Under the pieces are notes generated by a model. It worked only from the letters and a program-made list of their open reading frames with translations. It was not told where the DNA came from and ran no database searches. From Archangium primigenium (GTDB lineage: Bacteria > Myxococcota > Myxococcia > Myxococcales > Myxococcaceae): a DNA stretch of 64,000 nucleotides. The stretch is taken from the NCBI RefSeq assembly GCF_016904885.1, contig NZ_JADWYI010000001.1:3100001-3164000 (forward strand), given 5' to 3'. This document shows, in pieces, positions 16,809 through 25,102 of this stretch. The translations under genes and the position numbers were made by a program. The first letter of the stretch is position 1, and every line of letters begins with the position of its first letter.

Positions 16809-17945
16809 TCAGGGGCTGCTCGGGGGGAGTTGATCCGGGTGGGTGGGCACGCGGATGTCCCCGGCGATGATCTTCGCCTGGAAGTCCGCGAGGGCGCCGA
16901 GCGCCTCGGCCTTGCCGGGGAAGTCTAGCCGCACGGGGGCGAGGGTGATGCCGCCCTCCTTGAGGCCCAGGTTCTGGGTGCCCCCCTGGAACGTGCCGGC
17001 GCGCTCGTCCTTCACGGCCTCGTACACCACGCGGTCCACGCGCTTGACCACCGCGGACAGCACCGCCTGGGGCGCCAGGTGCGAGGGATCCGAGTCCACG
17101 CCGATGACATAGACGGGCTTGCCCGCGTCGCGGGCCTCCTTCACCGCCTGGATGGCACCCAGTCCGTCCACGCCCGCGGCCGCGAAGATCACGTCCGCGT
17201 CCTTGACGAGCAGGTCCTGTCCCACCTGCTTGCCCAGGGCGAAATTCGTGAAGCCACCGGTGTAGTTGACGAGCACCCGGGCCTGGGGTCGGGTGGCGGC
17301 CACGCCCGCGCGAAAGCCCGCCTCGAAGCGCTTGACGAGGGGAATCTCCATGCCGCCCACGAAGCCCACCGTGCCCGTCTTCGTCACGAGCCCCGCGAGC
17401 GCGCCCACCAGGAAGCATCCCTCCTCCTCGCGGAAGACGACGGTGCGCACGTTGGGCAGGGTGAAGGGCTCGCCCTGGGCGGACAACAGCGGGCTGTCCA
17501 CCAGCAGGTAGTGCATGGAGGGGTTGCGCCGCGCGGCCGTCTCCACGGCGTTCTCCATCGGGAAGCCCACCGCGATCGACAGGGGCACGCCCTGGTCCGC
17601 GAGCAACTGCAGGTTGGGCTCGTAGTCCTCGGCCACGCGGCTCTGCACCACCAGGGGCGTGACCCCGAGCGCGGGCAGGGGCGTGTCCAGGCCCTCGAGC
17701 GAGGCCCGGCGCTCCTCGGCGCTCAGCGGCTGGTAGCCCTCTCCCGCGGACTTCACGCCCGCGGACCACTGCTCCAGTCCCCGCAGGGCGGAGTCATTGA
17801 AGGACTGATCGCCCCGTCCGCCGAGGCTCAGCACCAGCCCCACCCGGGACACCTTCGGGGCGGGCGGTGCGGGCTCCTCCTTGCGGCTCTTGCAGGCGGA
17901 CACGGCGGACAGGGCGAGAACGAGACCCAGGACGGACACGCGCAT
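16809..17945 (-). CDS. BMP-family (Med/PnrA-like) substrate-binding lipoprotein
   Basis: A 378-residue lipoprotein with signal peptide and lipobox (LSAVSAC, Cys about residue 18). The mature part matches the basic membrane protein family: RVGLVLSLGGRGDQSFNDSALRG at the start (the conserved DKSFN-type motif), GFVGGMEIPLVKRFEAGFRAG, VNYTGGFTNFALGKQ and VIGVDSDPSHLAP. Members bind nucleosides or related small molecules for ABC importers. Unusually, the adjacent ABC genes are of an ABC-2 type rather than the sugar/nucleoside importer type. It lies 18 bases downstream of the oxygenase gene and 5 bases before the ATPase gene. Confidence 0.88.
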   Translation of the reverse strand: MRVSVLGLVLALSAVSACKSRKEEPAPPAPKVSRVGLVLSLGGRGDQSFNDSALRGLEQWSAGVKSAGEGYQPLSAEERRASLEGLDTPLPALGVTPLVVQSRVAEDYEPNLQLLADQGVPLSIAVGFPMENAVETAARRNPSMHYLLVDSPLLSAQGEPFTLPNVRTVVFREEEGCFLVGALAGLVTKTGTVGFVGGMEIPLVKRFEAGFRAGVAATRPQARVLVNYTGGFTNFALGKQVGQDLLVKDADVIFAAAGVDGLGAIQAVKEARDAGKPVYVIGVDSDPSHLAPQAVLSAVVKRVDRVVYEAVKDERAGTFQGGTQNLGLKEGGITLAPVRLDFPGKAEALGALADFQAKIIAGDIRVPTHPDQLPPSSP

Positions 17946-17963
17946 GGGCCCGTCCTAGCACGT

Positions 17964-19076
17964 CTAGGCGCCCGTTCCGTCGGTGCGCATGCGGTTGAGC
18001 CGGTCGTAGTGGCGGTAGCCGAGTTGATCCAGCGCGCCCGCCGGCGCCAGGCCGATGTCCACCAGGGTCTTGATGTCGTAGGTGCCCGCGAGCACCGGCG
18101 GGGCATAGGCCTCGACGACCTCGGGGGTGCGGAACTTCGGCAGCGGGAAGAGCACGGTGCTCGTGTGCACGTGCATGAAGTGCGCGGCGGACTGCCGCTG
18201 CCAGCCCGGCACGCCCGGCGCGGTGATGACGTGCGGCGTGGCGAGGAACGTGCCGCCGGTGAGGATCTCCAACTGCTGGCCCACCTGCGCCACGATGCAC
18301 CCGGCGGGAGCCGTGCCCCGCACGAGCCGCCCCTTGGGCTCCTCGGGGGTGGCGCGGGTGCGCAGGTACAGGCCGCTCTGCTCGTCCGGCTTGCCGGCCG
18401 GTCGGGCCTGGGGGTCCAGGAAGCGGCCCCCGGGCAGCAGCGTGAGCAGGTTGAAGTCGGTGTGCTCCTCGCCCCAGAGGATGCCCGTGTTCACCTGGTC
18501 GGGCTTGAGCGGCAGGTACTGCAGGGCCCGCGTGACGTGGGGGCCGCGCGCGCAGGGATCCGTGAAGGCGGTGGTCGGCAGGCCCAAGGCCTGGGCCGCG
18601 CCCCGCAGCAGCGCGAGCCCCGCCTCGTGCAACGCCCGACCCAGCGTCAGCAGCCCGTCCTGGAAGTACGCGGGCGCATCGGGCGGCCAGAGGTTGTCCG
18701 GGTAGAGGCGCGGGAACTCCAGCGCCGAACTCTCGTCGGGCGGGTAGGGCGCGGCGAAGTAGCACTCCTTGAAGTCGGGCTGTCCGTTGCCCGCGACCGC
18801 CACCTCGGTGTTGGGCGGCGTCCAGCCGCGCTGGTACCAGAGGTCGGCGCGCCCGTAGGGCTTCTTGGCCTCGGTGGACCAGCCGATGAACGCCCCGAAG
18901 GCGTCGTAGTAGCGCTCGAGCGCCGCGGCATCCACGCCGTGGTTCTTCACGTAGACGAGCCCGAAGACGCCGAACGCCTCGCGGATCGCCGCCGCGCCCC
19001 GCTCGACGCGCGCGGGGTCGTCCGACGAGAGATCATGGAGATCGACAGTGGGGATGTTCATCGAGGTCTCGGCCAT
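17964..19076 (-). CDS. 2-oxoglutarate/Fe(II)-dependent oxygenase, isopenicillin N synthase-like
   Basis: A 370-residue enzyme of the IPNS-like non-haem iron family. The N-terminal DIOX_N region (IPTVDLHDLSSDDPAR, then FGLVYVKNHGVDAAALERYYDAF) is followed by the catalytic jelly roll with the HxD motif in EEHTDFNLLTLLPGG, the distal His in LATPHVITAP and the co-substrate-binding RxS in GWQRQSAAHF. All iron ligands are present, so it should be active. Substrate is unknown. The start at 19076 is preferred; ATG 19061 is an alternative. It heads a tight leftward operon with BMP, ABC and thioredoxin genes. Confidence 0.88.
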   Translation of the reverse strand: MAETSMNIPTVDLHDLSSDDPARVERGAAAIREAFGVFGLVYVKNHGVDAAALERYYDAFGAFIGWSTEAKKPYGRADLWYQRGWTPPNTEVAVAGNGQPDFKECYFAAPYPPDESSALEFPRLYPDNLWPPDAPAYFQDGLLTLGRALHEAGLALLRGAAQALGLPTTAFTDPCARGPHVTRALQYLPLKPDQVNTGILWGEEHTDFNLLTLLPGGRFLDPQARPAGKPDEQSGLYLRTRATPEEPKGRLVRGTAPAGCIVAQVGQQLEILTGGTFLATPHVITAPGVPGWQRQSAAHFMHVHTSTVLFPLPKFRTPEVVEAYAPPVLAGTYDIKTLVDIGLAPAGALDQLGYRHYDRLNRMRTDGTGA

Positions 19077-19169
19077 GGAGACCCCAGGTGTACCTCGCCT
19101 CACCCCCTGAGCGGAATACGCTCGCAGTGGAGGGCTCCGCCTCGGCGGGCGGCGCCCCCCCTCCCGGGC

Positions 19170-19655
19170 CTACCGGGTCCCCGGCGAGATGGGCTGGACG
19201 CCCATGGGCGTGGTCGAGGTGTTGTTGCCCGGCAGCTGCGACTGGGTTCCCGGCACGCCGAGGGACGGGTTGGAGGTCGAGTCGAAGGCGGAGGACCCGG
19301 GCGGCGTGAGAGGCGAGGTCGTGGTGGTGCTGTTGAGCCCCGAGCCCAGGGGCGTCTGGAGGCCGTAGTTGTTGCTCAGGGGCTGCTGGAGACCATAACT
19401 GCCCGTCATGGGCTGGTTGAGCTGGGTGCTCCCCGTCATGGGCTGGCTGAGCTGATAGCTCCCCGTCATGGGTTGCTGGAGCTGGGTGCTTCCGGTCATG
19501 GGCTGCTGGAGTTGGGTGCTCCCCGTCATGGGCTGCTGCAGGGGGATGGTGCCCAGACCGGGCTGGAGCTGGGTGCCGTCCGTCACGGACTGCTGGGCGC
19601 CCGCCACGCTCGCGGAGGCCGCCACGATCGCGATTGCCAGGATGCTCGTGCGCAT
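19170..19655 (-). CDS. secreted ten-residue-repeat protein
   Basis: A 161-residue exported protein. A signal peptide (cleavage after AGA near residue 20) is followed by six to eight ten-residue repeats with the core QQPMTGSTQL, varying at positions 8-10 (STQL, SYQL, SYGL), and then a Ser/Thr/Pro/Gly-rich tail. The repeats are rich in Gln, Thr, Ser and Pro, have almost no charge and no cysteine, so the protein is likely an extended or fibrous secreted or surface polypeptide. AAGGAAAGG lies about 7 bases before the ATG at 19655. I do not recognise a family. Confidence 0.75.
   Translation of the reverse strand: MRTSILAIAIVAASASVAGAQQSVTDGTQLQPGLGTIPLQQPMTGSTQLQQPMTGSTQLQQPMTGSYQLSQPMTGSTQLNQPMTGSYGLQQPLSNNYGLQTPLGSGLNSTTTTSPLTPPGSSAFDSTSNPSLGVPGTQSQLPGNNTSTTPMGVQPISPGTR
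19321..19560 (-). repeat. 30-bp tandem repeats in the secreted repeat gene
   Basis: About eight 30-bp units in register, the central five (19381-19530) highly similar and each ending in (C/G)(C/G)(C/G)GTCATG on the plus strand. They encode the ten-residue repeats and have no unique spacers, so they are not a CRISPR array. Confidence 0.9.
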
Positions 19656-19762
19656 GGGATTGCCTTTCCTTGGGATGACAAAGAGATAGCCACGGGCGGG
19701 CGAGCGGAGAAGCTTCCCAGGGGGTCGCTGGAACCTGGCGGGTGGCTGCCTGGTGGCTCTCC

Positions 19763-20815
19763 CTACGGGGGCCAGAACGTGACGGCCCGGGCCGTCTCCG
19801 AGCGCCAGACGGGCCGGGTGCCCCGGTACAGCCGGGGATGGCCTCCGGAGTCCGCGAGGGACAGGAGCAGGAACGCGCCCTGGGTCCGCGCCCGGGTCAG
19901 GTCGTTCGCTCCGTAATCGAAGCCCGGCAGGGCCAGGGCCCGGCCCCGTTCCACCTTGCGCAGCAGGCCCGTGGCGAGCGCCCGCTCCCCATAGGGGACG
20001 CCCCATACGGCCAGGGTGGCGATACCCTCGCGCAGCAGCGCCCACTCCCCGTCGGGCTGCTCCGGCGTGAGCGGATGGAGCTGATCGAGCAGCGCGTCGC
20101 TCTCGATCTCCTCGGGGGTGAAGCGGGGATCCAGCGTGACGTTCGAGCGCTCTCCGAGCGAGGCGCGCGGGCCCAGCTCCGCGGTGCCCACGGCGTCGGT
20201 GGTGAGCTTCACCTCGCGGCGCACCCAGGCGCCATCCCGCCAGGCGAAGGCATGGGCGAGCAGCGGACGGCCGCGCCCCTCCAGGTGGAAGGACAGGCGG
20301 GTGCCATCGATCTCCACGCCGCCCGCCCGCTCCTGCTCGGGGGTGAGGCGCTGGAGCGTCAGGCCGAGCAACTGGCCCGAGGCGTCGAAGCCGAACTCGA
20401 TGAGCTCGCCCGAGCCGGGCAGGGGCAGCTCTCGCGCCGTGGCCGTGTCCACCTCCACGAGGAACAGGCGATCCCGGAACGCGGCGGAGGGGAAGGGCTC
20501 GGGGAAGGTGGGGCGGCCCTGGACGGGAGCGCTGACGCCGCCGCGCCAGAAGCGGATGGCGCCCCACCGGCCATCGCGGCTCACGGCGGTGGTGCCGCCC
20601 TGACAGCCCGCCGCGAGCCGGGCGAGCACCTCGCGCGTCTGCCGGACGGGCTGGAAGCGGACCCACTCACAGCCGTCCGCCGAGGGCTCCAGCAGGGACA
20701 ACACGGGGCCGCTCGCCGGGGCCGCCGGAGCGCGGGGAGGACCCGGCTCCGCGGCCAGCACGGCGAGTGGAAGGCACGACAGGAGAAGGAGCCGCGTGGG
20801 CTTCGTGGGCTTCAT
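19763..20815 (-). CDS. exported protein of unknown function
   Basis: A 350-residue protein with a short signal peptide (RLLLLSCLPLAVLA) and a mature part beginning EPGPPRAPAAP. It has no family that I recognise. Visible elements are a two-cysteine N-terminal part (DGCEWVRF, AAGCQGG), repeated beta-strand-like segments such as LFLVEVDTATARELPLPGSGEL and GRWGAIRFWRGG that recall WD40/beta-propeller or TolB-like strands, and a C-terminal GAFLLLSLADSGGHPRLYRG. Start is uncertain between 20815 and an in-frame ATG at 20836. It is followed upstream by the outer-membrane protein gene 31 bases away in the same direction. Confidence 0.6.
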   Translation of the reverse strand: MKPTKPTRLLLLSCLPLAVLAAEPGPPRAPAAPASGPVLSLLEPSADGCEWVRFQPVRQTREVLARLAAGCQGGTTAVSRDGRWGAIRFWRGGVSAPVQGRPTFPEPFPSAAFRDRLFLVEVDTATARELPLPGSGELIEFGFDASGQLLGLTLQRLTPEQERAGGVEIDGTRLSFHLEGRGRPLLAHAFAWRDGAWVRREVKLTTDAVGTAELGPRASLGERSNVTLDPRFTPEEIESDALLDQLHPLTPEQPDGEWALLREGIATLAVWGVPYGERALATGLLRKVERGRALALPGFDYGANDLTRARTQGAFLLLSLADSGGHPRLYRGTRPVWRSETARAVTFWPP

Positions 20816-20846
20816 GGGACGGCGACAGTGTCCCATGAATGGGGCG

Positions 20847-21701
20847 TCAGATGTTCCAGCGCACCATGCCCTGGAGCACGTTCTCGATCTTCCCGGGGAT
20901 GAGGTAGCGGTTGAAGGCGAACTGGTACTCGGCTCCCAGGTAGATCTTCCCGGGCGTGAAGCGGATGAGCTTGCCGAAGTCCCACAGCAGCTCCGGCTGG
21001 GCGAGGAAGAAGCGGTTGCCGCGGAACCCCTCGAGCGAGCCGATGCCCTCGCCCTCGCCGAACAGGCCCGTCTGGAAGAAGCCGAGGAAGAGGAAGTCCT
21101 GCTCGGCGATGGAGAAGGACTTCTGCCAGGCGGCGCCCACCTGCAGGTCCACGCCCCGGTAGCCCCAGTCATCGCGGATGACCGTGGTCACCGTCACGAA
21201 GTCCATGGTCGGCACGCGCAGGTCCCACTGCAGGCCGTAGTAGTGGAGCATGCCGAACTTGCTCACGTGCTCCGCCTCGTACTTGAGCGACACGTTGAGC
21301 AGCGGCCCCCAGTCGAACTTCCGGTTGAGTGCCGCCTCGGCGATCGTCTTGGGCGACACCGCGACGGTGATGCCACCGAAGAAGCCGCCCTTCTCGTTGG
21401 GGCTGGCCGTGGGGGCGTTGGCCGCGTTGAAGGGACCGGTGATGTCGTAATAGAGGAAGACCGATCCGTACTCCCACTGCTGGAAGGCCTTGATGGTCAG
21501 CGTGGTGCGGGCCCCGGCGCCATTGAAGTCCTGGTTGAAGCAATCCACGGCGCCCACGTAGCGGCCCGTGTTGTTGATCTTCGCCTTGTCTCCCGTGAGG
21601 CAGGGCGCCCTCAGGAGTTCGAACCAGACGCCCGCGAAGGCACTGGAAGAGGTCAGCAGGGCAGCGAGCACCGCGAAGGCGTACAGCGGACGACGGGTCA
21701 T
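20847..21701 (-). CDS. Tsx/OmpK-like outer-membrane channel protein
   Basis: A 284-residue beta-barrel protein. The signal peptide (cleavage after AFA near residue 23) leads into alternating strands: YGSVFLYYDITGPF, FFGGITVAVSPKTIAEA, LLNVSLKYEAEHV, then late strands WDFGKLIRFTPGKIYLGAEYQFAFNRY and a C-terminal GMVRWNI ending in an aromatic/hydrophobic pattern typical for outer-membrane assembly. The pattern matches the Tsx/OmpK nucleoside-channel family, including the EYQ..FNRY motif before the last strand. Length is normal. The assignment is by motif and should be treated as moderately sure; the transported molecule may differ from nucleosides. Confidence 0.65.
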   Translation of the reverse strand: MTRRPLYAFAVLAALLTSSSAFAGVWFELLRAPCLTGDKAKINNTGRYVGAVDCFNQDFNGAGARTTLTIKAFQQWEYGSVFLYYDITGPFNAANAPTASPNEKGGFFGGITVAVSPKTIAEAALNRKFDWGPLLNVSLKYEAEHVSKFGMLHYYGLQWDLRVPTMDFVTVTTVIRDDWGYRGVDLQVGAAWQKSFSIAEQDFLFLGFFQTGLFGEGEGIGSLEGFRGNRFFLAQPELLWDFGKLIRFTPGKIYLGAEYQFAFNRYLIPGKIENVLQGMVRWNI

Positions 21702-21917
21702 GGCGTTTTCCTCGGAATGACCCCGCCTTCTTGAGGAGAGAAACCCGCGGGCGTCAAATTTTGGGTGCGCCGGTCACCCATGCTCCCCACGGGGCTCCTC
21801 ACTCGCGCAGCGGACGAGCCCCCGGATAGTTCATGCATTGACAGTTGGCCAGGGAATTGCAAAGCTTCCCGTCGGTTTGAATCCATACATCTCCGACCAA
21901 GATCGGCCCCGCGCCTC

Positions 21918-23042
21918 ATGACGAATCCCACCATTCGTTTCGCCAACAAGAACGCCGCGTTGTTCGTCGATGACGTCAAGGCGCGTGTGGCGGCCTACTT
22001 CGAGCAGGAGGGCCGCTCCCGCAGCGCCAACGGTCAGATGAAGCTCAAGACGGTGATTCTGTTGGGGGGATCGGTGGGGGCGTACGCGGCCATCCTCAGT
22101 GGCGCGTTCGGCCCCTGGGGGATGTTGGCGCTCGCGGTGCTGCTGGGCGTGGGCATGGCGGGCATCGGCTTCTCCGTGGCGCACGATGCCCTGCACGGGG
22201 CGTATTCCGGCGATGCCCGCGTCAACCGGTGGCTCGGCTACACGTTCGATCTGGTGGGCGCCAATGGCTACATGTGGCGGATCACCCACAACGTGATCCA
22301 CCACACGTATACGAACATCCCCGGCGTCGATGAGGATTTGACGGTCTCGCCCCTCTTGCGGCTGAGCCCGGGCGCGGAGCGGACGGCCCTGCACCGCTGG
22401 CAGCATGTCTATTGTTGGTTCGCCTATAGCCTGTCCACGCTCAACTGGGTCTTCGTCAAGGACTACCAGCAATTCCTGAAGCGAGACATCGGGCCGTACA
22501 AGGACAAGCGTCACAGCGCGCGCGAGTGGGCGGTGCTGGTGGTCGCCAAGCTGTTCGCCTATGTCTGGATGATCGTCCTGCCGCTCGTGCTGCTGCCCAT
22601 CACCTGGTGGCAATTCGCGCTGGGCTTCCTCGCCATGCACCTCACGGCGGGCATCATCCTCGGGGTCATCTTCCAGCTCGCCCACGTGGTGGAGGGCATC
22701 GCCTACCCGGAGCCGGACGCGAGCGGCCAGATGGAGCACGCCTGGCTCGTGCACGAGCTGTACACCACGTCCAACTTCGCCCCCGGCAACACGCTGCTGT
22801 CTTGGTACATCGGGGGGTTGAACTACCAGATCGAGCACCACCTGTTCCCCCAGGTGTGCAGCGTCCACTACCCGGCGCTCTCGCGCCTCGTGCGCGCCGC
22901 GGCCGAGGCCCATGGCATCCCCTACCACTCCCAGCCCACGCTGCTCTCGGCGATGGGCTCGCACTTCACGATGCTCAAGCGGCTCGGGCGGGCGCCTGTC
23001 GCCGCGCCCGTCGTGCCCGTGATCGAGCGCGCGCTGTCCTGA
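21918..23042 (+). CDS. acyl-lipid/acyl-CoA desaturase
   Basis: A 374-residue membrane di-iron desaturase. The three histidine boxes are HDALHG (about residue 91), HNVIHHTYTN (about 127) and QIEHHLFPQ (about 305), the last with the Q/H-x-x-HH form of front-end and linoleoyl-CoA-type desaturases. Paired helices lie at about 38-80 and 205-255. It therefore probably introduces a double bond into a fatty acyl chain of membrane lipid. The ATG at 21918 is chosen because the upstream frame is not protein-like. A consensus -35 hexamer (TTGACA at 21838-21843) lies upstream, but no clear -10 is seen. Confidence 0.9.
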   Translation: MTNPTIRFANKNAALFVDDVKARVAAYFEQEGRSRSANGQMKLKTVILLGGSVGAYAAILSGAFGPWGMLALAVLLGVGMAGIGFSVAHDALHGAYSGDARVNRWLGYTFDLVGANGYMWRITHNVIHHTYTNIPGVDEDLTVSPLLRLSPGAERTALHRWQHVYCWFAYSLSTLNWVFVKDYQQFLKRDIGPYKDKRHSAREWAVLVVAKLFAYVWMIVLPLVLLPITWWQFALGFLAMHLTAGIILGVIFQLAHVVEGIAYPEPDASGQMEHAWLVHELYTTSNFAPGNTLLSWYIGGLNYQIEHHLFPQVCSVHYPALSRLVRAAAEAHGIPYHSQPTLLSAMGSHFTMLKRLGRAPVAAPVVPVIERALS

Positions 23043-23142
23043 GCCCCCGCGGGCGGCTCCCGTGCGCGCCCCTCGTGCGCGGGAGCCAAACTGGCTACCA
23101 TCCGGCGCGCCGTCTTCCCGCCGTTGGTGTCGCCAGGATTCC

Positions 23143-24078
23143 ATGCGTCCCGAGCCCCGACTCGCCGTCGTCTACGAACATCCCGAGTGGTTCAATCCGC
23201 TGTTCGCCGTCCTCGAGCGGCGCGGCATCCCCTACCTGCCGCTGCGCATCGACGAGCACCACTTCGACCTGAGTGAGCGCGAGCCCCCGGCGCCCGTCAT
23301 CTTCAGCCGCGTGGCGATGAGCTCCTTCCTGCGCCAGGGCCAGCACGCCATCTTCTACGCCCAGTCGCTCTATGCCCACTGGGCGCAGGCGGGCGCGCGC
23401 ATCATCAATGGCAATCCGGCCCTGGCGGTGGACACCTCCAAGGCGCGGCAGATGTCGCTCATCAACGCCCTGGGCTACGCCACGCCCGCCACGCGCGTGG
23501 TGCACCGCCGGGAGGACCTGCCGCGCGCCGCCCAGGGGCTGCGCTTTCCGCTCGTGGTGAAGGTCAACATCGGCGGCTCGGGCGCGGGCGTCGTCCGCTA
23601 CGACAGCCTGGAGCAGCTCACCCAGGCCGTCGCCGAGGGCACCACCCCGGAGAGCATCGACAGCGTGCTGCTCGTGCAGGAGTTCATCCCCACGCGCGAC
23701 CGGCGCGTCGTGCGTGCGGAGACCCTGGACGGCCGCTTCCTCTACGCCATCTCGCTGACGACGGACGGGGGCTCGTTCGATCTGTGCCCCGCGGATGCGT
23801 GCAGGGTCGGCAAACCCGCCATCACCATCACCCGGACCGACCTGGACGCGGACACCGTCCGGGCGGTGGAGGCCATCTCGCGCGCGGCCCACATGGAGCT
23901 GTGCGGCATCGAGTTCATGATCGACGAGCGCGACGGCTCCCGCCGCTTCTACGACATCAACGGCCTGTCCAACTTCGTGGCCAGACCCCTCGAGGTGCTC
24001 GGGTGGGATCCGCACGAGCAGCTGGTGGACTACCTGGAGAAGGTCCTCGCCACGGCGCGGCACGGGGAGGCGGCATGA
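23143..24078 (+). CDS. ATP-grasp ligase, RimK-like
   Basis: A 311-residue ATP-grasp enzyme resembling RimK/glutathione-synthetase-type ligases, which join a carboxylate to an amine through an acyl phosphate. An N-terminal Rossmann-like part (LAVVYEHPEWFNPL, IINGNPALAVDTSKARQMSL) precedes the ATP-grasp domain with LVVKVNIGGSGAGVVRYD (glycine loop), VLLVQEFIP, the RAETLDGRFLYAIS strand and the metal-binding CGIEFMIDE...FYDINGLSNF, where E, D and N side chains bind Mg. Its stop overlaps the next gene (ATGA), which encodes a flavin monooxygenase, so the two likely act in the same pathway. Substrate is unknown. Confidence 0.85.
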   Translation: MRPEPRLAVVYEHPEWFNPLFAVLERRGIPYLPLRIDEHHFDLSEREPPAPVIFSRVAMSSFLRQGQHAIFYAQSLYAHWAQAGARIINGNPALAVDTSKARQMSLINALGYATPATRVVHRREDLPRAAQGLRFPLVVKVNIGGSGAGVVRYDSLEQLTQAVAEGTTPESIDSVLLVQEFIPTRDRRVVRAETLDGRFLYAISLTTDGGSFDLCPADACRVGKPAITITRTDLDADTVRAVEAISRAAHMELCGIEFMIDERDGSRRFYDINGLSNFVARPLEVLGWDPHEQLVDYLEKVLATARHGEAA

Positions 24079-25100
24079 GGTACGGCTTCTGGGCCCCCGT
24101 CTTCGGCGGCTGGCTGCGCAACGTGCGCGACGAGAACATGTCCGCCACGTGGGAGTACATGAGCCGGCTGTGCCGGCGCGCGGAGGAGATCGGCTACGAC
24201 CTGACGCTCATCGCCGAGCTCAACCTCAACGACATCAAGGGCGTGCGCGAGCCGGCCCTGGACGCCTGGTCCACCGCCGCGGCGCTCGCGGCCGTGACGC
24301 GCACGCTCGAGCTCATGGTGGCGGTGCGGCCCAACTTCCACCACCCCGCGCTGTTCGCCAAGCAGGCGGCCAACATCGACCGCATCGCGGGGGGCCGGCT
24401 GTCGCTCAACGTGGTGTCCTCCTGGTGGGCGGACGAGGCCCGGCAGTACGGCCTGCCCTTCGACGAGCACGATGACCGCTATGGCCGCACCACCGAGTGG
24501 CTGCGCGTGGTGGACGGGCTGTGGTCCCAGACGCCTTTCAGCTTCGAGGGCCAGCGCTACCGGCTCCAGGACGCCATCTGCGAGCCCAAGCCCCTGGCCT
24601 CGCCCCGGCCCACGGTCTACGCGGGCGGGGAGTCCGAGACGGCCAAGCAGATGATCGCGCGGCAGTGTGACGCCTACGTGATGCACGGGGATGCGCCGGA
24701 CGTCATCGCCGCCAAGGTCCAGGACATGCGCGCGCGCCGGGAGCGCGAGGGCCTGCCGCCCATGCGCTTCGGCATGGCCGCCTACGCCATCGTGCGCGAC
24801 AGCCAGGCCGAGGCCGAGGCCGAGGTGGAGCGCATCACCACGCTGGACCCCGCGGCGCCGGGCTTCGCGAACTTCGAGCAGTGGCTGTCCGGCACCCAGC
24901 TGGAGCGCGAGCTGAAAATCAAGGAGTACTCGGTGTCCAACCGGGGGCTGCGGCCGGGCCTCGTCGGCACGCCCGCGCGCGTGCGCGAGCGCGTCGCCGA
25001 GTTCGAGGCCGCGGGCGTGGACCTGTTGCTGCTGCAGATGAGCCCCCAACTGGAGGAGATGGAGCGCTTCGCCGCGCACGTCATCTCCCCGAGGTCCTGA
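24075..25100 (+). CDS. LLM-class FMN-dependent monooxygenase (SfnG/SsuD-like)
   Basis: A 341-residue luciferase-like flavin monooxygenase. Family hallmarks are YGFWAPVFGGWLRN at the N-terminus, AEEIGYDLTLIAEL, TRTLELMVAVRPNFHHPALFAKQ, RIAGGRLSLNVVSSWW, EHDDRYGRTTEWLRVVDGLW and TVYAGGESETAKQM, in the usual order. These match dimethylsulfone/alkanesulfonate monooxygenases more than bacterial luciferase, so it probably needs FMNH2 from a separate reductase. It is translationally coupled to the ATP-grasp gene, which argues for a shared biosynthetic or degradative pathway rather than simple sulfur scavenging. Confidence 0.88.
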   Translation: MRYGFWAPVFGGWLRNVRDENMSATWEYMSRLCRRAEEIGYDLTLIAELNLNDIKGVREPALDAWSTAAALAAVTRTLELMVAVRPNFHHPALFAKQAANIDRIAGGRLSLNVVSSWWADEARQYGLPFDEHDDRYGRTTEWLRVVDGLWSQTPFSFEGQRYRLQDAICEPKPLASPRPTVYAGGESETAKQMIARQCDAYVMHGDAPDVIAAKVQDMRARREREGLPPMRFGMAAYAIVRDSQAEAEAEVERITTLDPAAPGFANFEQWLSGTQLERELKIKEYSVSNRGLRPGLVGTPARVRERVAEFEAAGVDLLLLQMSPQLEEMERFAAHVISPRS

Positions 25101-25102
25101 TC

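Noticed and set aside
19321-19560. CRISPR-like spaced repeats
   Set aside because: The 30-bp units are contiguous without unique spacers and encode an in-frame protein repeat.
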